A stretch of DNA of 64,000 nt from Gillisia lutea (GCF_021568705.1 NZ_JAKGTH010000011.1:62001-126000), one strand, 5' to 3'; numbered from the stretch's first letter, positions 45,879-55,766 are shown. The notes: generated by a model not told the origin, from the sequence alone. Translations and numbers: made by a program.

Positions 45879-47009
45879 ATGAAATTATTTGATGTATACC
45901 CTCTGTATGATATCACTCCTGTGAAAGGAAAAGGGGCATTTGTTTATGATGATAAAGGAACCGCTTATCTTGATCTTTATGGAGGTCATGCTGTAATTTC
46001 TATAGGTCATGCGCATTCACATTATGTAGAAAAACTCAGATCACAATTACAGGATCTAGGATTCTATTCCAATTCGATTAAAAATCCTTTACAAGAGGAA
46101 TTGGCGGAGAAATTAGAAAACGCAGCGGATATCAAAGATTACAGTCTTTTTTTGTGTAATTCAGGGGCTGAAGCGAATGAAAATGCTTTGAAGCTGGCTT
46201 CTTTTCATACAGGAAAAAGCGATGTTATTTACTTCGATAAAGCTTTCCACGGAAGGACTTCTGCGGCTGTAGCAGTAACAGATAATGAAGGGATAAAAGC
46301 TCCTTTAAATCAATTGCATAAGGTTACAAAACTTGCTTTTGAAGATATTGCAGGTTTGGAATCTGAACTGAAAAAAGGAGAAACCGCTGCAGTAATCCTG
46401 GAAGTGATCCAGGGTGTTGGAGGGTTGGATGAAGCCAGTACATCTTTTTATCAGAAAACGGCTGAGTTGTGTGAAAAATATGGAGCGGTGCTCATTGCCG
46501 ATGAGGTTCAGTCTGGTTACGGAAGAACAGGAGATTTCTTTGCATACCAAAAACACGGTATTCGGCCAGGAATAATTTCTATAGCCAAAGGAATGGGGAA
46601 CGGATTTCCAATTGGAGGAATCCTGATTGACAGCAGCATTCCGGCAAAGCATGGCATGTTAGGAACTACGTTTGGTGGGAATCATTTGGCCTGTGCTGCG
46701 GGAATTGCCGTATTGGAGGTACTTGAAAATGAAGAATTATTAAAGAATGCAAAACAGCTTTTTGAATTTGTACAGGAAGAGGTTAAAAGAATTCCACAAA
46801 TAAAACAATTGAAAGGAAGAGGTTTAATGCTCGGTTTGGAATTCGATTTTGAGATTGCAGCTCTTCGAAAAACACTGTTATTTGAACATCACATTTTTAC
46901 CGGAGCTTCTTCTAATAAAAAACTACTTCGAATTTTACCCCCATTAAATATAGAGAAGAAACATTTCGAAATGTTTTTCGAAGCTTTAAAAGCTGAATTA
47001 AACAAATAG
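45879..47009 (+). CDS. argD: N-acylornithine aminotransferase
   Basis: PLP class III aminotransferase making N-acylornithine from the semialdehyde. 376 residues: NSGAEANENALKLA (substrate/PLP phosphate region), IADEVQSGYGRTG, and the PLP lysine in SIAKGMGNGFPIGG; the C-terminal TTFGGNHLACAA is typical. Succinyl or acetyl specificity is not read from sequence. It sits between proC and argF'. Confidence 0.95.
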   Translation: MKLFDVYPLYDITPVKGKGAFVYDDKGTAYLDLYGGHAVISIGHAHSHYVEKLRSQLQDLGFYSNSIKNPLQEELAEKLENAADIKDYSLFLCNSGAEANENALKLASFHTGKSDVIYFDKAFHGRTSAAVAVTDNEGIKAPLNQLHKVTKLAFEDIAGLESELKKGETAAVILEVIQGVGGLDEASTSFYQKTAELCEKYGAVLIADEVQSGYGRTGDFFAYQKHGIRPGIISIAKGMGNGFPIGGILIDSSIPAKHGMLGTTFGGNHLACAAGIAVLEVLENEELLKNAKQLFEFVQEEVKRIPQIKQLKGRGLMLGLEFDFEIAALRKTLLFEHHIFTGASSNKKLLRILPPLNIEKKHFEMFFEALKAELNK

Positions 47010-47053
47010 TAACTGCCAATTTTTCTGAAAAACAGAAAGAGAAAAAAATAAGA

Positions 47054-47995
47054 ATGAAGAATTACATCAATTTATCAGATATAGAAGATCTCCCGGAATT
47101 ATTGGAAGATGCGTTGAAACTTAAAGAACATAACTCAGATCCAGAGTTAGGAAAAGGAAAGACCTTGGGAATGCTTTTTTTCAATCCAAGTCTAAGAACC
47201 CGTCTTAGTACTGAAAAGGCTGCGAAATTACTTGGAATGGAAGTTATGGTAATGAATGTGAATAGCGATGGATGGGCACTGGAATTTGAAGATGGTGTAG
47301 TGATGGATTCCAACAAAGCCGAACATATTAAAGAAGGGGCTGCGGTGCTGTCTCAGTACTGTGATATTATTGCCGTGCGTGCTTTCCCAGAATTGAAGGA
47401 TAAAGATAAGGATAACGCTGAAATGGTGATGAATGGTTTTAAGGAATATGCGTCTGTCCCAATTTTGAATTTGGAAAGTGCAACCGGGCATCCTTTACAA
47501 GCACTCACCGATGCTTTGACCATTTTAGAATTGAAGCAGGTAAAGCGTCCGAAAGTAGTGCTCACCTGGGCGCCTCATCCTCGTGCCTTACCACATGCGG
47601 TGCCAAATTCTTTCGTGGAAATGATGCAGAAAATGGATGTAGATTTTACTATTACACATCCGGTTGGATATGAGTTAAATTCTGATGTCACCAAAGATAC
47701 TCCCATTATTCACGATCAGGAAGAAGCATTAAAAGATGCCGACTTTGTATATGTGAAGAACTGGAGTAGTTATGAGCATTATGGAGATGTATTACGCGCA
47801 GATAATGCCTGGACCTTTAATTTGGAAAAATTGCAGCATACTAATAATGCGAGAGTAATGCATTGTTTACCGGTAAGAAGAAATATTGTAATTGCAGATG
47901 AGGTATTGGACAGCGACAATTCTGTAGTGATACATCAGGCAAATAACCGAACTTTTGCGGCACAAGCAGTCTTAAAAAAGTTGTTGAAAAACTAA
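47054..47995 (+). CDS. argF': N-acylornithine carbamoyltransferase (N-succinyl type likely)
   Basis: Carbamoylates an N-acylornithine rather than free ornithine. 313 residues with the carbamoyl-phosphate loop NPSLRTR (44-50) and CLPVRRN near the end (instead of the HCLP...E pattern of true ArgF). In this family one residue before the EHI motif sets specificity: Glu in the N-acetyl enzyme of Xanthomonas, Pro in the N-succinyl enzyme of Bacteroides fragilis. Here I read Ala89 before EHIKE, a small non-acidic residue that favours the succinyl type. The alignment was made by eye. It follows argD by 44 bp. Confidence 0.9.
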   Translation: MKNYINLSDIEDLPELLEDALKLKEHNSDPELGKGKTLGMLFFNPSLRTRLSTEKAAKLLGMEVMVMNVNSDGWALEFEDGVVMDSNKAEHIKEGAAVLSQYCDIIAVRAFPELKDKDKDNAEMVMNGFKEYASVPILNLESATGHPLQALTDALTILELKQVKRPKVVLTWAPHPRALPHAVPNSFVEMMQKMDVDFTITHPVGYELNSDVTKDTPIIHDQEEALKDADFVYVKNWSSYEHYGDVLRADNAWTFNLEKLQHTNNARVMHCLPVRRNIVIADEVLDSDNSVVIHQANNRTFAAQAVLKKLLKN

Positions 47996-48065
47996 GAAGT
48001 AAATCAAAAGTTACTTGACCAACACGTGAATAGAAGATTTGAATTTATTGAGTAATAAAGATAGC

Positions 48066-48845
48066 ATGAAAAAACATCAGCTTAAAGTTGTTAAAATAGG
48101 AGGGAAACTCATTGAGAATGAACATGACTTAAATTTGTTTCTTGAGGATTTTACTTCTCTGGAAGGACCAAAGATTTTAGTTCATGGCGGTGGAAAAATG
48201 GCGACGGAATTAGCAGATAAATTAGGCTATAAAACTACCATGGTGGATGGAAGAAGGATAACCGATGCCAATACCATGGATGTAATAACAATGACCTATG
48301 CAGGTTTAATCAATAAGAAGATAGTGGCGAAGTTACAAGCTTTACAAAGTAATACCGTAGGTTTATGTGGTGCAGATGGTAAAAGCATTATCTCTAAAAA
48401 ACGACCTGTTAAGGAGATCGACTTTGGCTTTGTGGGAGATGTAGAAGAAATTAATACTCATTTCATTTCTTCACTTTTAGTGCAAGACATCACCCCTGTA
48501 TTTTCGGCTATTTCATGTAGTAAGGAGGGGCAGCTTTTTAATACCAATGCAGATTCGGTAGCGGCCGAGATCGCGATTGCTTTTTCTTCGGAATATGAAA
48601 CTGAACTTTTTTTCTGTTTTGAAAAGAATGGAGTTTTACAGGATCCTTCAGATGATACTTCGGTAGTTGAAAAATTAGACACAGTCCGCTATCAAAAGCT
48701 TCTAAAAGATGGAATTATTAGTGAGGGAATGTTACCAAAACTTCATAACTGTTTTTATGCCTTAGAAGAAGGAGTTTCTAAAGTGAGTTTAGGCGGACCC
48801 AACTTACTTCAAGAAGATTCAATACACACAAAAATTTTAAAATAA
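48066..48845 (+). CDS. argB: N-acylglutamate kinase
   Basis: Phosphorylates N-acylglutamate. I start at ATG 48066 (MKKHQLKVVKIGGK); an upstream TTG at 48039 adds nine residues not typical of the family. About 259 residues, amino-acid kinase fold with KIGGK, HGGGKMATELADKLG and the C-terminal MLPKLHNCFYAL. It lacks the N-terminal helix that mediates arginine feedback in hexameric kinases, which suggests insensitivity to arginine; this is inference. Its stop overlaps the argE start (TAATG). Confidence 0.93.
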   Translation: MKKHQLKVVKIGGKLIENEHDLNLFLEDFTSLEGPKILVHGGGKMATELADKLGYKTTMVDGRRITDANTMDVITMTYAGLINKKIVAKLQALQSNTVGLCGADGKSIISKKRPVKEIDFGFVGDVEEINTHFISSLLVQDITPVFSAISCSKEGQLFNTNADSVAAEIAIAFSSEYETELFFCFEKNGVLQDPSDDTSVVEKLDTVRYQKLLKDGIISEGMLPKLHNCFYALEEGVSKVSLGGPNLLQEDSIHTKILK

Positions 48846-49912
48846 TGGATATTTCACAGCTGCAAGCGCAAGCCTTAAAATTGCTGCAACAACTTATTGA
48901 AACTCAATCTTTCTCTTCCGAAGAAGAAGGTACTGCAAGTTTATTAGAAAACTGGTTTTCTGACAGAGAGATTCCTTTTTTTAGAAGCGGGAACAATGTG
49001 TGGGCTGTAAATAAGTCCTTTAATAAAGAGAAACCTACACTGCTGTTAAACTCTCATCATGATACTGTAAAGCCAAACTCGGCTTATACCCGTAATCCTT
49101 TTAAAGCTTCTGTGGAAGATGGAAAGTTATTCGGACTTGGCAGCAATGATGCCGGAGGATGTTTAGTTTCCTTATTGGCAACCTTCACCTGGTTCTTCAA
49201 GGAAGAAGGTTTGAAATATAATTTGTTATTTGCTGGAACTGCAGAAGAGGAAACAAATGGAAAGAATGGAATTGCTAGTTTACTTCCCTTAATTCCAAAA
49301 ATTGATGTGGCTATTGTTGGCGAGCCTACGCTTATGCAAATGGCTGTGGCAGAGAAAGGTTTAGTAGTGTTTGATGCTAAGGTAAAAGGAACGGCTTCAC
49401 ACGCTGCACATCCTAATAATGATAGTGCAATTTATAAATGTATTGAGGTGTTGGACTGGTTCAAGAATTATAAATTTGATAAAGTTTCAGAGGCTTTAGG
49501 GGAAGTGAAACTTACGGTCACTCAAATAAATGCGGGGAGCCAGCATAATGTAGTACCAGCATCAGTCGACTTGGTTTTGGATGTTAGGGTAAATGACAAA
49601 TATACGAATGCCGAAGTGGCTGAAATCCTTGAAAAGGAAGCACCCGTAGATGAACTTAAACCAAGATCGTTAAGATTGAATTCCTCTTCAATTCCAAAGA
49701 ATCATCCCTTAGTTATGGCGGGCAGTGCTTTGGGAATGAAAAGTTATGGTTCTCCAACGCTTTCTGATCAGGCAATGTTATCCTGTCCTTCTTTAAAGTT
49801 GGGGCCCGGTGATTCTACCAGATCACATTCTGCTGATGAATTCATTTATGTAAAAGAGATAGAGGAAGGCATTGAAAAATATATAAATCTGCTTAACAAA
49901 GCATTGAAATAA
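48845..49912 (+). CDS. argE: M20 deacylase of the arginine pathway (ArgE-like)
   Basis: Removes the N-acyl group, most likely from N-acylcitrulline made by ArgF'. 355-residue zinc enzyme: metal ligands His72 and Asp74 (HHDTVKP), bridging Asp102 (GSNDAGG), and the catalytic Glu pair near 134-136 (AGTAEEETNG). The dimerisation insertion is present. It could also be called a succinyl-diaminopimelate desuccinylase homologue, but the operon fixes its job. It precedes argH by 38 bp. Confidence 0.93.
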   Translation: MDISQLQAQALKLLQQLIETQSFSSEEEGTASLLENWFSDREIPFFRSGNNVWAVNKSFNKEKPTLLLNSHHDTVKPNSAYTRNPFKASVEDGKLFGLGSNDAGGCLVSLLATFTWFFKEEGLKYNLLFAGTAEEETNGKNGIASLLPLIPKIDVAIVGEPTLMQMAVAEKGLVVFDAKVKGTASHAAHPNNDSAIYKCIEVLDWFKNYKFDKVSEALGEVKLTVTQINAGSQHNVVPASVDLVLDVRVNDKYTNAEVAEILEKEAPVDELKPRSLRLNSSSIPKNHPLVMAGSALGMKSYGSPTLSDQAMLSCPSLKLGPGDSTRSHSADEFIYVKEIEEGIEKYINLLNKALK

Positions 49913-49950
49913 TTATTGCCTGCTATGTAGGTAGAACTAAAAAATAAGAT

Positions 49951-51228
49951 ATGAAACTTTGGGATAAAGGTATTTCTATAGATAAAAAGATTGAAAAATT
50001 CACTGTTGGTAACGATAGGGAATTGGATCTATTTCTGGCCGAATATGATATAACCGCTTCAAAAGCTCACGCAAAAATGCTGGGGAAAATTGGAATCTTG
50101 ACTGCGGAAGAAGTAGATGCTATTTTAACTGAATTAGATAAACTTCAGGAAAAAGTTGAAGAAGGAAGCTTTATTATTGAAGAAGATTTTGAAGATGTAC
50201 ATTCTAAAATTGAATTTGAACTTACCCAAAGCCTTGGTGATACAGGAAAGAAGATTCATACGGCTCGTTCCAGGAACGATCAGGTTTTGGTGGCTATGCA
50301 ACTTTACTTTAAAGCTAATTTACAGGAAATAACTTCCAAAACAGAAGATCTTATCGATGTATTACTAGGTTTGGCAAAAGAACATCAGGAAAAATTATTG
50401 CCCGGGTACACTCATTTGCAAGTTGCTATGCCTTCTTCCTTCGGACTCTGGTTCTCGGCTTATGCCGAATTAATGATAGACGATTTATATCTCTTACAGG
50501 CAGGCTTAAAAATTGTAGATCAAAACCCGTTAGGCTCTGCCGCGGGCTATGGATCATCATTTCCTATAGATAGGGAGTTCACTACAAAAGAACTCGGTTT
50601 TGCAAGCTTAAAATATAATGTAGTGGCTGCTCAAATGAGCAGAGGGAAATGCGAACGTACCGTAACTTCCAATATAGCATCTTTGGCTAATACCCTTTCC
50701 CGATTTGCTATGGATATATGCTTGTATATGAGTCAGAATTTTGACTTTATAACCTTTCCAGATGCACTTACAACAGGCTCGAGCATTATGCCCCACAAGA
50801 AGAATCCCGATGTCTTTGAACTGATACGTGGGAAATGTAATAAGTTACAGGCCATTTCAAATGAGATGATCCTTATAACCAATAACCTTCCTAGTGGCTA
50901 CCATAGAGATTTTCAACTTATAAAGGAAAACAGCATTTATGCCGTAGAAAATATTAAAGAAATACTGGAAGTTTTTATACATTCTATTGCCCAGATAAAA
51001 GTGAAGGAAATTAACATGCAGGACGATAAGTATAAATACCTTTTCACCGTAGATAGTATTAATGATCTGGTAATGAAAGGAGCATCATTTAGAGATGCTT
51101 ATAAAGAAATAGGTGGGCAGGTTGAAAATGATACTTATAAACCCGCTCTTTCAAAAAAACATACGCATTTGGGTAGTAAGGATAATTTGGCTTTAGAGGA
51201 AATTGCCAATAAGAAGAATTTAAAATAG
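49951..51228 (+). CDS. argH: Argininosuccinate lyase
   Basis: Splits argininosuccinate to arginine and fumarate. 425 residues: SKIEFELTQSLGDTGKKIHTARSRND in pieces (85-110) and the fumarase-superfamily signature GSSIMPHKKNPD (276-287), which includes the catalytic serine loop. Last gene of the arginine operon; its transcript ends at the convergent terminator at 51253-51289. Confidence 0.98.
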   Translation: MKLWDKGISIDKKIEKFTVGNDRELDLFLAEYDITASKAHAKMLGKIGILTAEEVDAILTELDKLQEKVEEGSFIIEEDFEDVHSKIEFELTQSLGDTGKKIHTARSRNDQVLVAMQLYFKANLQEITSKTEDLIDVLLGLAKEHQEKLLPGYTHLQVAMPSSFGLWFSAYAELMIDDLYLLQAGLKIVDQNPLGSAAGYGSSFPIDREFTTKELGFASLKYNVVAAQMSRGKCERTVTSNIASLANTLSRFAMDICLYMSQNFDFITFPDALTTGSSIMPHKKNPDVFELIRGKCNKLQAISNEMILITNNLPSGYHRDFQLIKENSIYAVENIKEILEVFIHSIAQIKVKEINMQDDKYKYLFTVDSINDLVMKGASFRDAYKEIGGQVENDTYKPALSKKHTHLGSKDNLALEEIANKKNLK

Positions 51229-51252
51229 GTTTTATAAAAATTCATATAATCA

Positions 51253-51289
51253 AAAACCTCCCAAGACTCGAAAGATCAAAGGAGGTTTT
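51253..51289. terminator. Bidirectional terminator between argH and leuB
   Basis: AAAACCTCC (51253-51261) and GGAGGTTTT (51281-51289), a perfect 9-bp stem with a 19-nt loop and A/T runs on both sides, in the gap between two convergent operons. Confidence 0.9.
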
Positions 51290-51314
51290 CTTCATTCAAA
51301 CTAAATACAAATTA

Positions 51315-52430
51315 TCAAATAATGGTCATTTGGCCTAAATTGAGATTTTCATTATTAATGCTGATGTTGTCATTATCACTTATAAGTCCATCTAAAAAAT
51401 CGCCTATTTTTTCAGTTGAATAGTGATTGTCCTTATTGATATCTTGTGTGCAAACATTCAGCTCTATGCTTAAGTTAACTGCGCTTCTAATTGCATTTGC
51501 TTCTTCAGTTAAATTGAAATGATCTAACAACATCGCTGCTGAAAGTATTGCTGCTACGGGATTGGCAATACCTTTTCCTGCGGCTTCGGGATATGAACCA
51601 TGAATAGGTTCAAATAAAGCGGCTTTTAAACCAATAGAGGCCGAAGCTAATAAACCGATACTTCCGGCTATTACACTGGCTTCATCCGATAAGATATCGC
51701 CAAACATATTCTCGGTTAGTATAACATCAAATTGCTTAGGGTTTACAATCATTTGCATGGCTGCGTTATCTACAAATAAGAATTCGAGCTTTACATCTGG
51801 ATAGTCTTTTGCCAGCTCAGTAACTGTTTTACGCCATAATCTGGAAGTTTCAAGCACATTTGCCTTGTCTACTAAGGTTAGTTTTTTTCTGCGTTTCTGA
51901 GCTGCCTGAAATGCAAGATGAGCAACTCTTTCAATTTCCGAAACGGAATAGGTACAAATATCTGTGGCACTATTACCATCTTCACTAATGAATTTTTCTC
52001 CAAAATAGATACCTCCTGTAAGTTCGCGATAAATAACCATATCGGCACCATTTATACGCTCAGGGCGAAGAGGAGACTGTTCTATTAATTTTGAATAGGT
52101 AGTAATAGGACGCACGTTGGCGAATAAGCCTAACTCTTTTCTCAGTTTCAATAAACCTTGCTCCGGGCGAATCTTTGCACTTGGATCATTATCGTATTTT
52201 GGATGCCCAATGGCACCAAATAATACGGCATCTGCTTCTTTACAGAGGTCTAAAGTTGCATCCGGTAAAGGATTATTTAACTGATCTATCGCTGTTGCGC
52301 CTACTAAGGCTTCTTCAAAATGGAAATCGTGATCAAATCTATCTGCAACAGATTTCAATACTTTTACTGCCTGTTGTGTGATCTCAGGTCCAATTCCATC
52401 TCCGGGTAATACTGCTATTTTAAGTTTCAT
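51315..52430 (-). CDS. leuB: 3-isopropylmalate dehydrogenase
   Basis: Oxidative decarboxylation of 3-isopropylmalate. I start at the ATG at 52430 (MKLKIAVLPGDGIGPE); the frame from 52451 adds seven residues. About 371 residues with KIAVLPGDGIGPEI and EPIHGSYPEAAGKGIANPVA. Last gene of leuACDB, 62 bp after leuD. The arginine operon meets it tail to tail. Confidence 0.97.
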   Translation of the reverse strand: MKLKIAVLPGDGIGPEITQQAVKVLKSVADRFDHDFHFEEALVGATAIDQLNNPLPDATLDLCKEADAVLFGAIGHPKYDNDPSAKIRPEQGLLKLRKELGLFANVRPITTYSKLIEQSPLRPERINGADMVIYRELTGGIYFGEKFISEDGNSATDICTYSVSEIERVAHLAFQAAQKRRKKLTLVDKANVLETSRLWRKTVTELAKDYPDVKLEFLFVDNAAMQMIVNPKQFDVILTENMFGDILSDEASVIAGSIGLLASASIGLKAALFEPIHGSYPEAAGKGIANPVAAILSAAMLLDHFNLTEEANAIRSAVNLSIELNVCTQDINKDNHYSTEKIGDFLDGLISDNDNISINNENLNLGQMTII

Positions 52431-52492
52431 TTTGATCGAATTTTTGGGCAAATACTTTTCTTTTTTAGTTCTTTTCCAAATCCTTAGGATTT

Positions 52493-53086
52493 CTAGAACT
52501 GTAATTTTGTGTCTTCAAATTTTTGAATGGCTTCTTTTCGACTTACTAAAAAGTCGATATCATCATATCCATTTAACATGCAATTCTTTTTATAGGGGTC
52601 GATATCAAATTTTTCTGATTCTCCGGTACTGGTAATCTTTATAAGCTGATTTTCCAGATCTATATGAATTTTTTCTGAAGCATCTGAATTGATAGCAATG
52701 AATAATTTTTCAAGAAATTCAGGACTTACCTGTAAAGGAAGCAGACCATTGTTTAAGGAATTTCCTTTAAAGATATCGGCAAAGTAGCTGGAAACAATTA
52801 CCTTAAAACCATAAGCTTTTAGTGCCCATGCGGCATGTTCTCTACTTGAACCACAACCAAAATTATCTCCTGCTACTAAAATTGAACCGGCATACTTTTT
52901 ATTATTCAAATTGAAATCGGGATTAGGGTTTCCCTCTTTATTAAATCGCCAATCTCTGAATAAATTCTCACCGAATCCCGCTTTATCTGTGGCTTTTAAA
53001 AATCTTGCAGGTATTATCTGGTCGGTGTCTATGTTCTCAATTTCTAATGGAACTGCAGTGTCTGTGAGACTAATAAATTTTTCCAT
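52493..53086 (-). CDS. leuD: 3-isopropylmalate dehydratase, small subunit
   Basis: Small swivel subunit of isopropylmalate isomerase. 197 residues: [12 protein letters not shown] near the start and [17 protein letters not shown] (72-88), the substrate-recognition loop of the family. Follows leuC without a gap (stop and start adjacent). Confidence 0.98.
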   Translation of the reverse strand: MEKFISLTDTAVPLEIENIDTDQIIPARFLKATDKAGFGENLFRDWRFNKEGNPNPDFNLNNKKYAGSILVAGDNFGCGSSREHAAWALKAYGFKVIVSSYFADIFKGNSLNNGLLPLQVSPEFLEKLFIAINSDASEKIHIDLENQLIKITSTGESEKFDIDPYKKNCMLNGYDDIDFLVSRKEAIQKFEDTKLQF

Positions 53087-54469
53087 TTAGTTTAAATTAT
53101 GAGTGAAATTTGTGATTTTTCCCGCAATTGCTGTCGCAGCTGCAGTAAGCGGACTTGCTAATAACGTTCTAGAGCCTTGTCCTTGTCTGCCTTCAAAATT
53201 TCTATTACTGGTAGAAACACAATATTCCCCTGCTGGTATTTTGTCATCGTTCATTGCTAAACAGGCGGAACATCCAGGTTGACGTAGGGAGAATCCGGCT
53301 TCCTCAAAAATACTTTGAAGTCCTTCGGCTTTAATTTGTTCGGCTACCTGCCTGGATCCTGGTACAATAAGAGCGTTTACATTGGCGGCTTTTTGTTTTC
53401 CTTTTATATAGGAAGCGGCAGTACGAAAATCTTCAATTCTCGAATTGGTACAACTGCCAATGAAGATATAATTAATGGGTTTATCTATGAGCGATTCTCC
53501 CTCGGTAAAGCCCATATATTCCAAGGCCTTTTTATCACTATTTCCCTGGTTTAGTGGGATAGCTTCAGTTAGCTTAATTCCCATTCCGGGATTAGTACCG
53601 TAAGTGATCATGGGTTCTATATCTTCAGCGCTAAAAGAATATTCTTTATCAAATTCAGCACCTTCATCGGTTTTTAGGTTTTTCCAATAAGCCTTCATTT
53701 TTTCGAATTCTACACCTTTTGGTGCGAACTCTCTCCCTTCAACATAACTGAAAGTAGTTTCATCTGGGGCTATTAAACCTCCTCTGGCTCCCATTTCAAT
53801 GCTCATGTTGCAAACGGTCATTCTACCTTCCATAGACATTTCTTCGAATACATTTCCGGCATATTCACAAAAATAGCCCGTACCTGAATTTGTGCCTAAT
53901 TTGCTGATTAGGTATAAAATTACATCTTTAGGAAGTACTCCATTTTTAAGTTTCCCGTTTACATTTACACGAAGTTTTTTAGGTTTTTCCACAAGCAAAC
54001 ACTGACTTGCAAATACCTGTGCTACCTGACTCGTTCCAATTCCAAATGCAATTGTACCAAATGCCCCATGTGTAGAGGTGTGGCTATCTCCACATACTAT
54101 GGTCATTCCTGGTTGGGTAATTCCCAGTTCGGGCGCCATAACATGTACAATTCCATTATATGGATGGCCCAAACCATAGAGTGTTATATTATTTTCCTCA
54201 CAATTCGTACTGAGTTGTTTTAATTGATTGCGAGACAAAAGATCTTTTATAGGTAGATGTTGATTTTCTGTAGGTGTATTATGATCGGCCGTAGCAACTA
54301 TTTTGTCCGGCCTTAAAATGGGGATGTTACGTTCTCTTAATTCATTGAAGGCTTGAGGACTTGTAACTTCATGTATTAGATGTTTATCAATATATAAAAT
54401 ATCAGGTCCGGCCGTAATAGTTTCTACTACATGCGCATCCCAGATTTTATCAAAAAGTGTTCTTTTCAT
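53087..54469 (-). CDS. leuC: 3-isopropylmalate dehydratase, large subunit
   Basis: Fe-S subunit of isopropylmalate isomerase. 460 residues with [27 protein letters not shown] and the CSAC cluster motif in [12 protein letters not shown]. Typical bacterial two-subunit type. Overlaps leuA by 1 bp at 54469. Confidence 0.98.
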   Translation of the reverse strand: MKRTLFDKIWDAHVVETITAGPDILYIDKHLIHEVTSPQAFNELRERNIPILRPDKIVATADHNTPTENQHLPIKDLLSRNQLKQLSTNCEENNITLYGLGHPYNGIVHVMAPELGITQPGMTIVCGDSHTSTHGAFGTIAFGIGTSQVAQVFASQCLLVEKPKKLRVNVNGKLKNGVLPKDVILYLISKLGTNSGTGYFCEYAGNVFEEMSMEGRMTVCNMSIEMGARGGLIAPDETTFSYVEGREFAPKGVEFEKMKAYWKNLKTDEGAEFDKEYSFSAEDIEPMITYGTNPGMGIKLTEAIPLNQGNSDKKALEYMGFTEGESLIDKPINYIFIGSCTNSRIEDFRTAASYIKGKQKAANVNALIVPGSRQVAEQIKAEGLQSIFEEAGFSLRQPGCSACLAMNDDKIPAGEYCVSTSNRNFEGRQGQGSRTLLASPLTAAATAIAGKITNFTHNLN

Positions 54470-55641
54470 TAGGCAATAGCTATATTTCGTTTTCTTGACA
54501 ATTCCATGATAACATGAATGTCGTTATCGACGACTTCTTTTCGAAGATCGGCGTAGTTTAAAAATTCTCTGTAAACAGTATCTAGTTGAAGTTTGGTTAA
54601 TTCGTACCCCATTTTTTTAGCTTTATATGCCAAAGCGGCTCTTCCACTTCTTGCGGTAAGAATTATTGCTGATTCGGTTACTCCCACATCAGCCGGGTCG
54701 ATAATCTCATAGGTTTGTTTGTTTTTAATCATTCCATCCTGATGGATACCTGAGCTATGCGCAAAGGCATTAGCTCCAACAATGGCCTTATTTGGCTGAA
54801 CGTACATTCCCATTTCTCTGGAGACCATCTGACTGGTATCAAATAATAATTTTGGGTTAATGTCTGTCATTAAATTTAAATGAGGGTGTTGTCTCAAGAT
54901 CATGACGACCTCCTCTAAGGCCGTATTTCCCGCGCGCTCTCCAATTCCGTTGATGGTGCATTCAATTTGGCGAGCACCATTAGCGACACCGGCAATAGCA
55001 TTTGCAGTAGCCATTCCCAAGTCGTTATGGCAATGACAGGATAGCCTCGCATTCTCTATGCCTTTTACATTTTCCTTTAAATATTTGATCTTTTGCCCAT
55101 ACTCTTCAGGAAGACAGTATCCTGTTGTGTCTGGAATATTCAATACCGTAGCTCCGGCTTTTACTGCTGCAGTGCAAACTCTTGCTAGGAATTCGTTATC
55201 GGTTCTTCCGGCATCTTCAGCATAGAATTCAACATCTTCTACGAAGCTTTTCGCATAAGAGACCGCCATAATAGCTCGCTCAATTATTTCCTCACGCGTG
55301 GAGTTGAATTTGTATTTTATATGGGTGTCGGAGGTACCTATTCCCGTATGAATTCTTGGGTATTTAGCATATTTTAAAGCTTCCGCAGCAACTTCGATAT
55401 CATTCTTCACAGCCCGGGTGAGTGCACAAACAGTAGCATTTTTAACGAGTTTAGAGATTTCGGTAACCGATTTAAAATCTCCGGGACTGGAAACAGGAAA
55501 ACCGGCTTCAATAACATTTACGCCAATTTCATCGAGGCGCGATGCTATCTTTAATTTTTGGGCTGTATTTAGTTTACAACCAGGTACTTGCTCTCCGTCT
55601 CTTAATGTTGTGTCAAAAATTTCTACCTTTTCTGTGCTCAT
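54469..55641 (-). CDS. leuA: 2-isopropylmalate synthase, short form
   Basis: Condenses 2-oxoisovalerate with acetyl-CoA. 390 residues: [13 protein letters not shown] (10-22), the metal ligands HCHNDLG, and [13 protein letters not shown]. The usual bacterial enzyme is about 500-520 residues and ends in a leucine-binding regulatory domain; here the protein ends after the catalytic and subdomain parts, so allosteric inhibition by leucine in the usual manner is unlikely. Adjacent leuCDB make citramalate or homocitrate synthase less likely. The small frame at 55669-55692 and a hairpin lie just before its start. Confidence 0.92.
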   Translation of the reverse strand: MSTEKVEIFDTTLRDGEQVPGCKLNTAQKLKIASRLDEIGVNVIEAGFPVSSPGDFKSVTEISKLVKNATVCALTRAVKNDIEVAAEALKYAKYPRIHTGIGTSDTHIKYKFNSTREEIIERAIMAVSYAKSFVEDVEFYAEDAGRTDNEFLARVCTAAVKAGATVLNIPDTTGYCLPEEYGQKIKYLKENVKGIENARLSCHCHNDLGMATANAIAGVANGARQIECTINGIGERAGNTALEEVVMILRQHPHLNLMTDINPKLLFDTSQMVSREMGMYVQPNKAIVGANAFAHSSGIHQDGMIKNKQTYEIIDPADVGVTESAIILTARSGRAALAYKAKKMGYELTKLQLDTVYREFLNYADLRKEVVDNDIHVIMELSRKRNIAIA

Positions 55642-55654
55642 AACAGATCTATTT

Positions 55655-55676
55655 TACTTTATCTTTAACTAAAGTA
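55655..55676 (-). promoter_or_regulatory. Hairpin upstream of leuA start
   Basis: TACTTTA and TAAAGTA form a 7-bp stem with an 8-nt loop, ending 14 nt before the leuA ATG at 55641. The first arm overlaps the end of the MKMILIL frame, so ribosome position on that frame would change whether the hairpin forms. No T-run follows, so a translational rather than transcriptional effect is more likely. Confidence 0.4.
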
Positions 55677-55692
55677 TTAGAATCATCTTCAC
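55669..55692 (-). CDS. Candidate leu leader peptide (MKMILIL)
   Basis: On the minus strand: GTG AAG ATG ATT CTA ATA CTT then TAG. A seven-codon frame, or five codons from the internal ATG, with two Leu and two Ile codons placed directly before the hairpin. It is very short and could arise by chance in AT-rich DNA. Position in relation to the hairpin is the reason to record it. Confidence 0.3.
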   Translation of the reverse strand: MKMILIL

Positions 55693-55751
55693 TTGTTTTA
55701 GTATAACACACTGTAATTACGACAATTGATTAAAAATAAAACCGCTAATTA

Positions 55752-55766
55752 TACTGATTATCAGTA
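55752..55766. promoter_or_regulatory. Dyad TACTGATTATCAGTA between leuA and the next gene
   Basis: A perfect 7+1+7 dyad. On the leuA strand it contains the same core, TGATAATCA, as the dyad before ilvD. It is about 112 bp before leuA but only 23 bp before the divergent gene at 55789, so either gene may be its target. Confidence 0.4.

Noticed and set aside
46305-46652. 115-codon minus-strand frame opposite argD
   Set aside because: Same reason: antisense shadow of a clear aminotransferase.
48001-48030. Short inverted repeat AAGTAA/TTACTT between argF' and argB
   Set aside because: Only six bases, AT-rich, no T-run; chance is likely.
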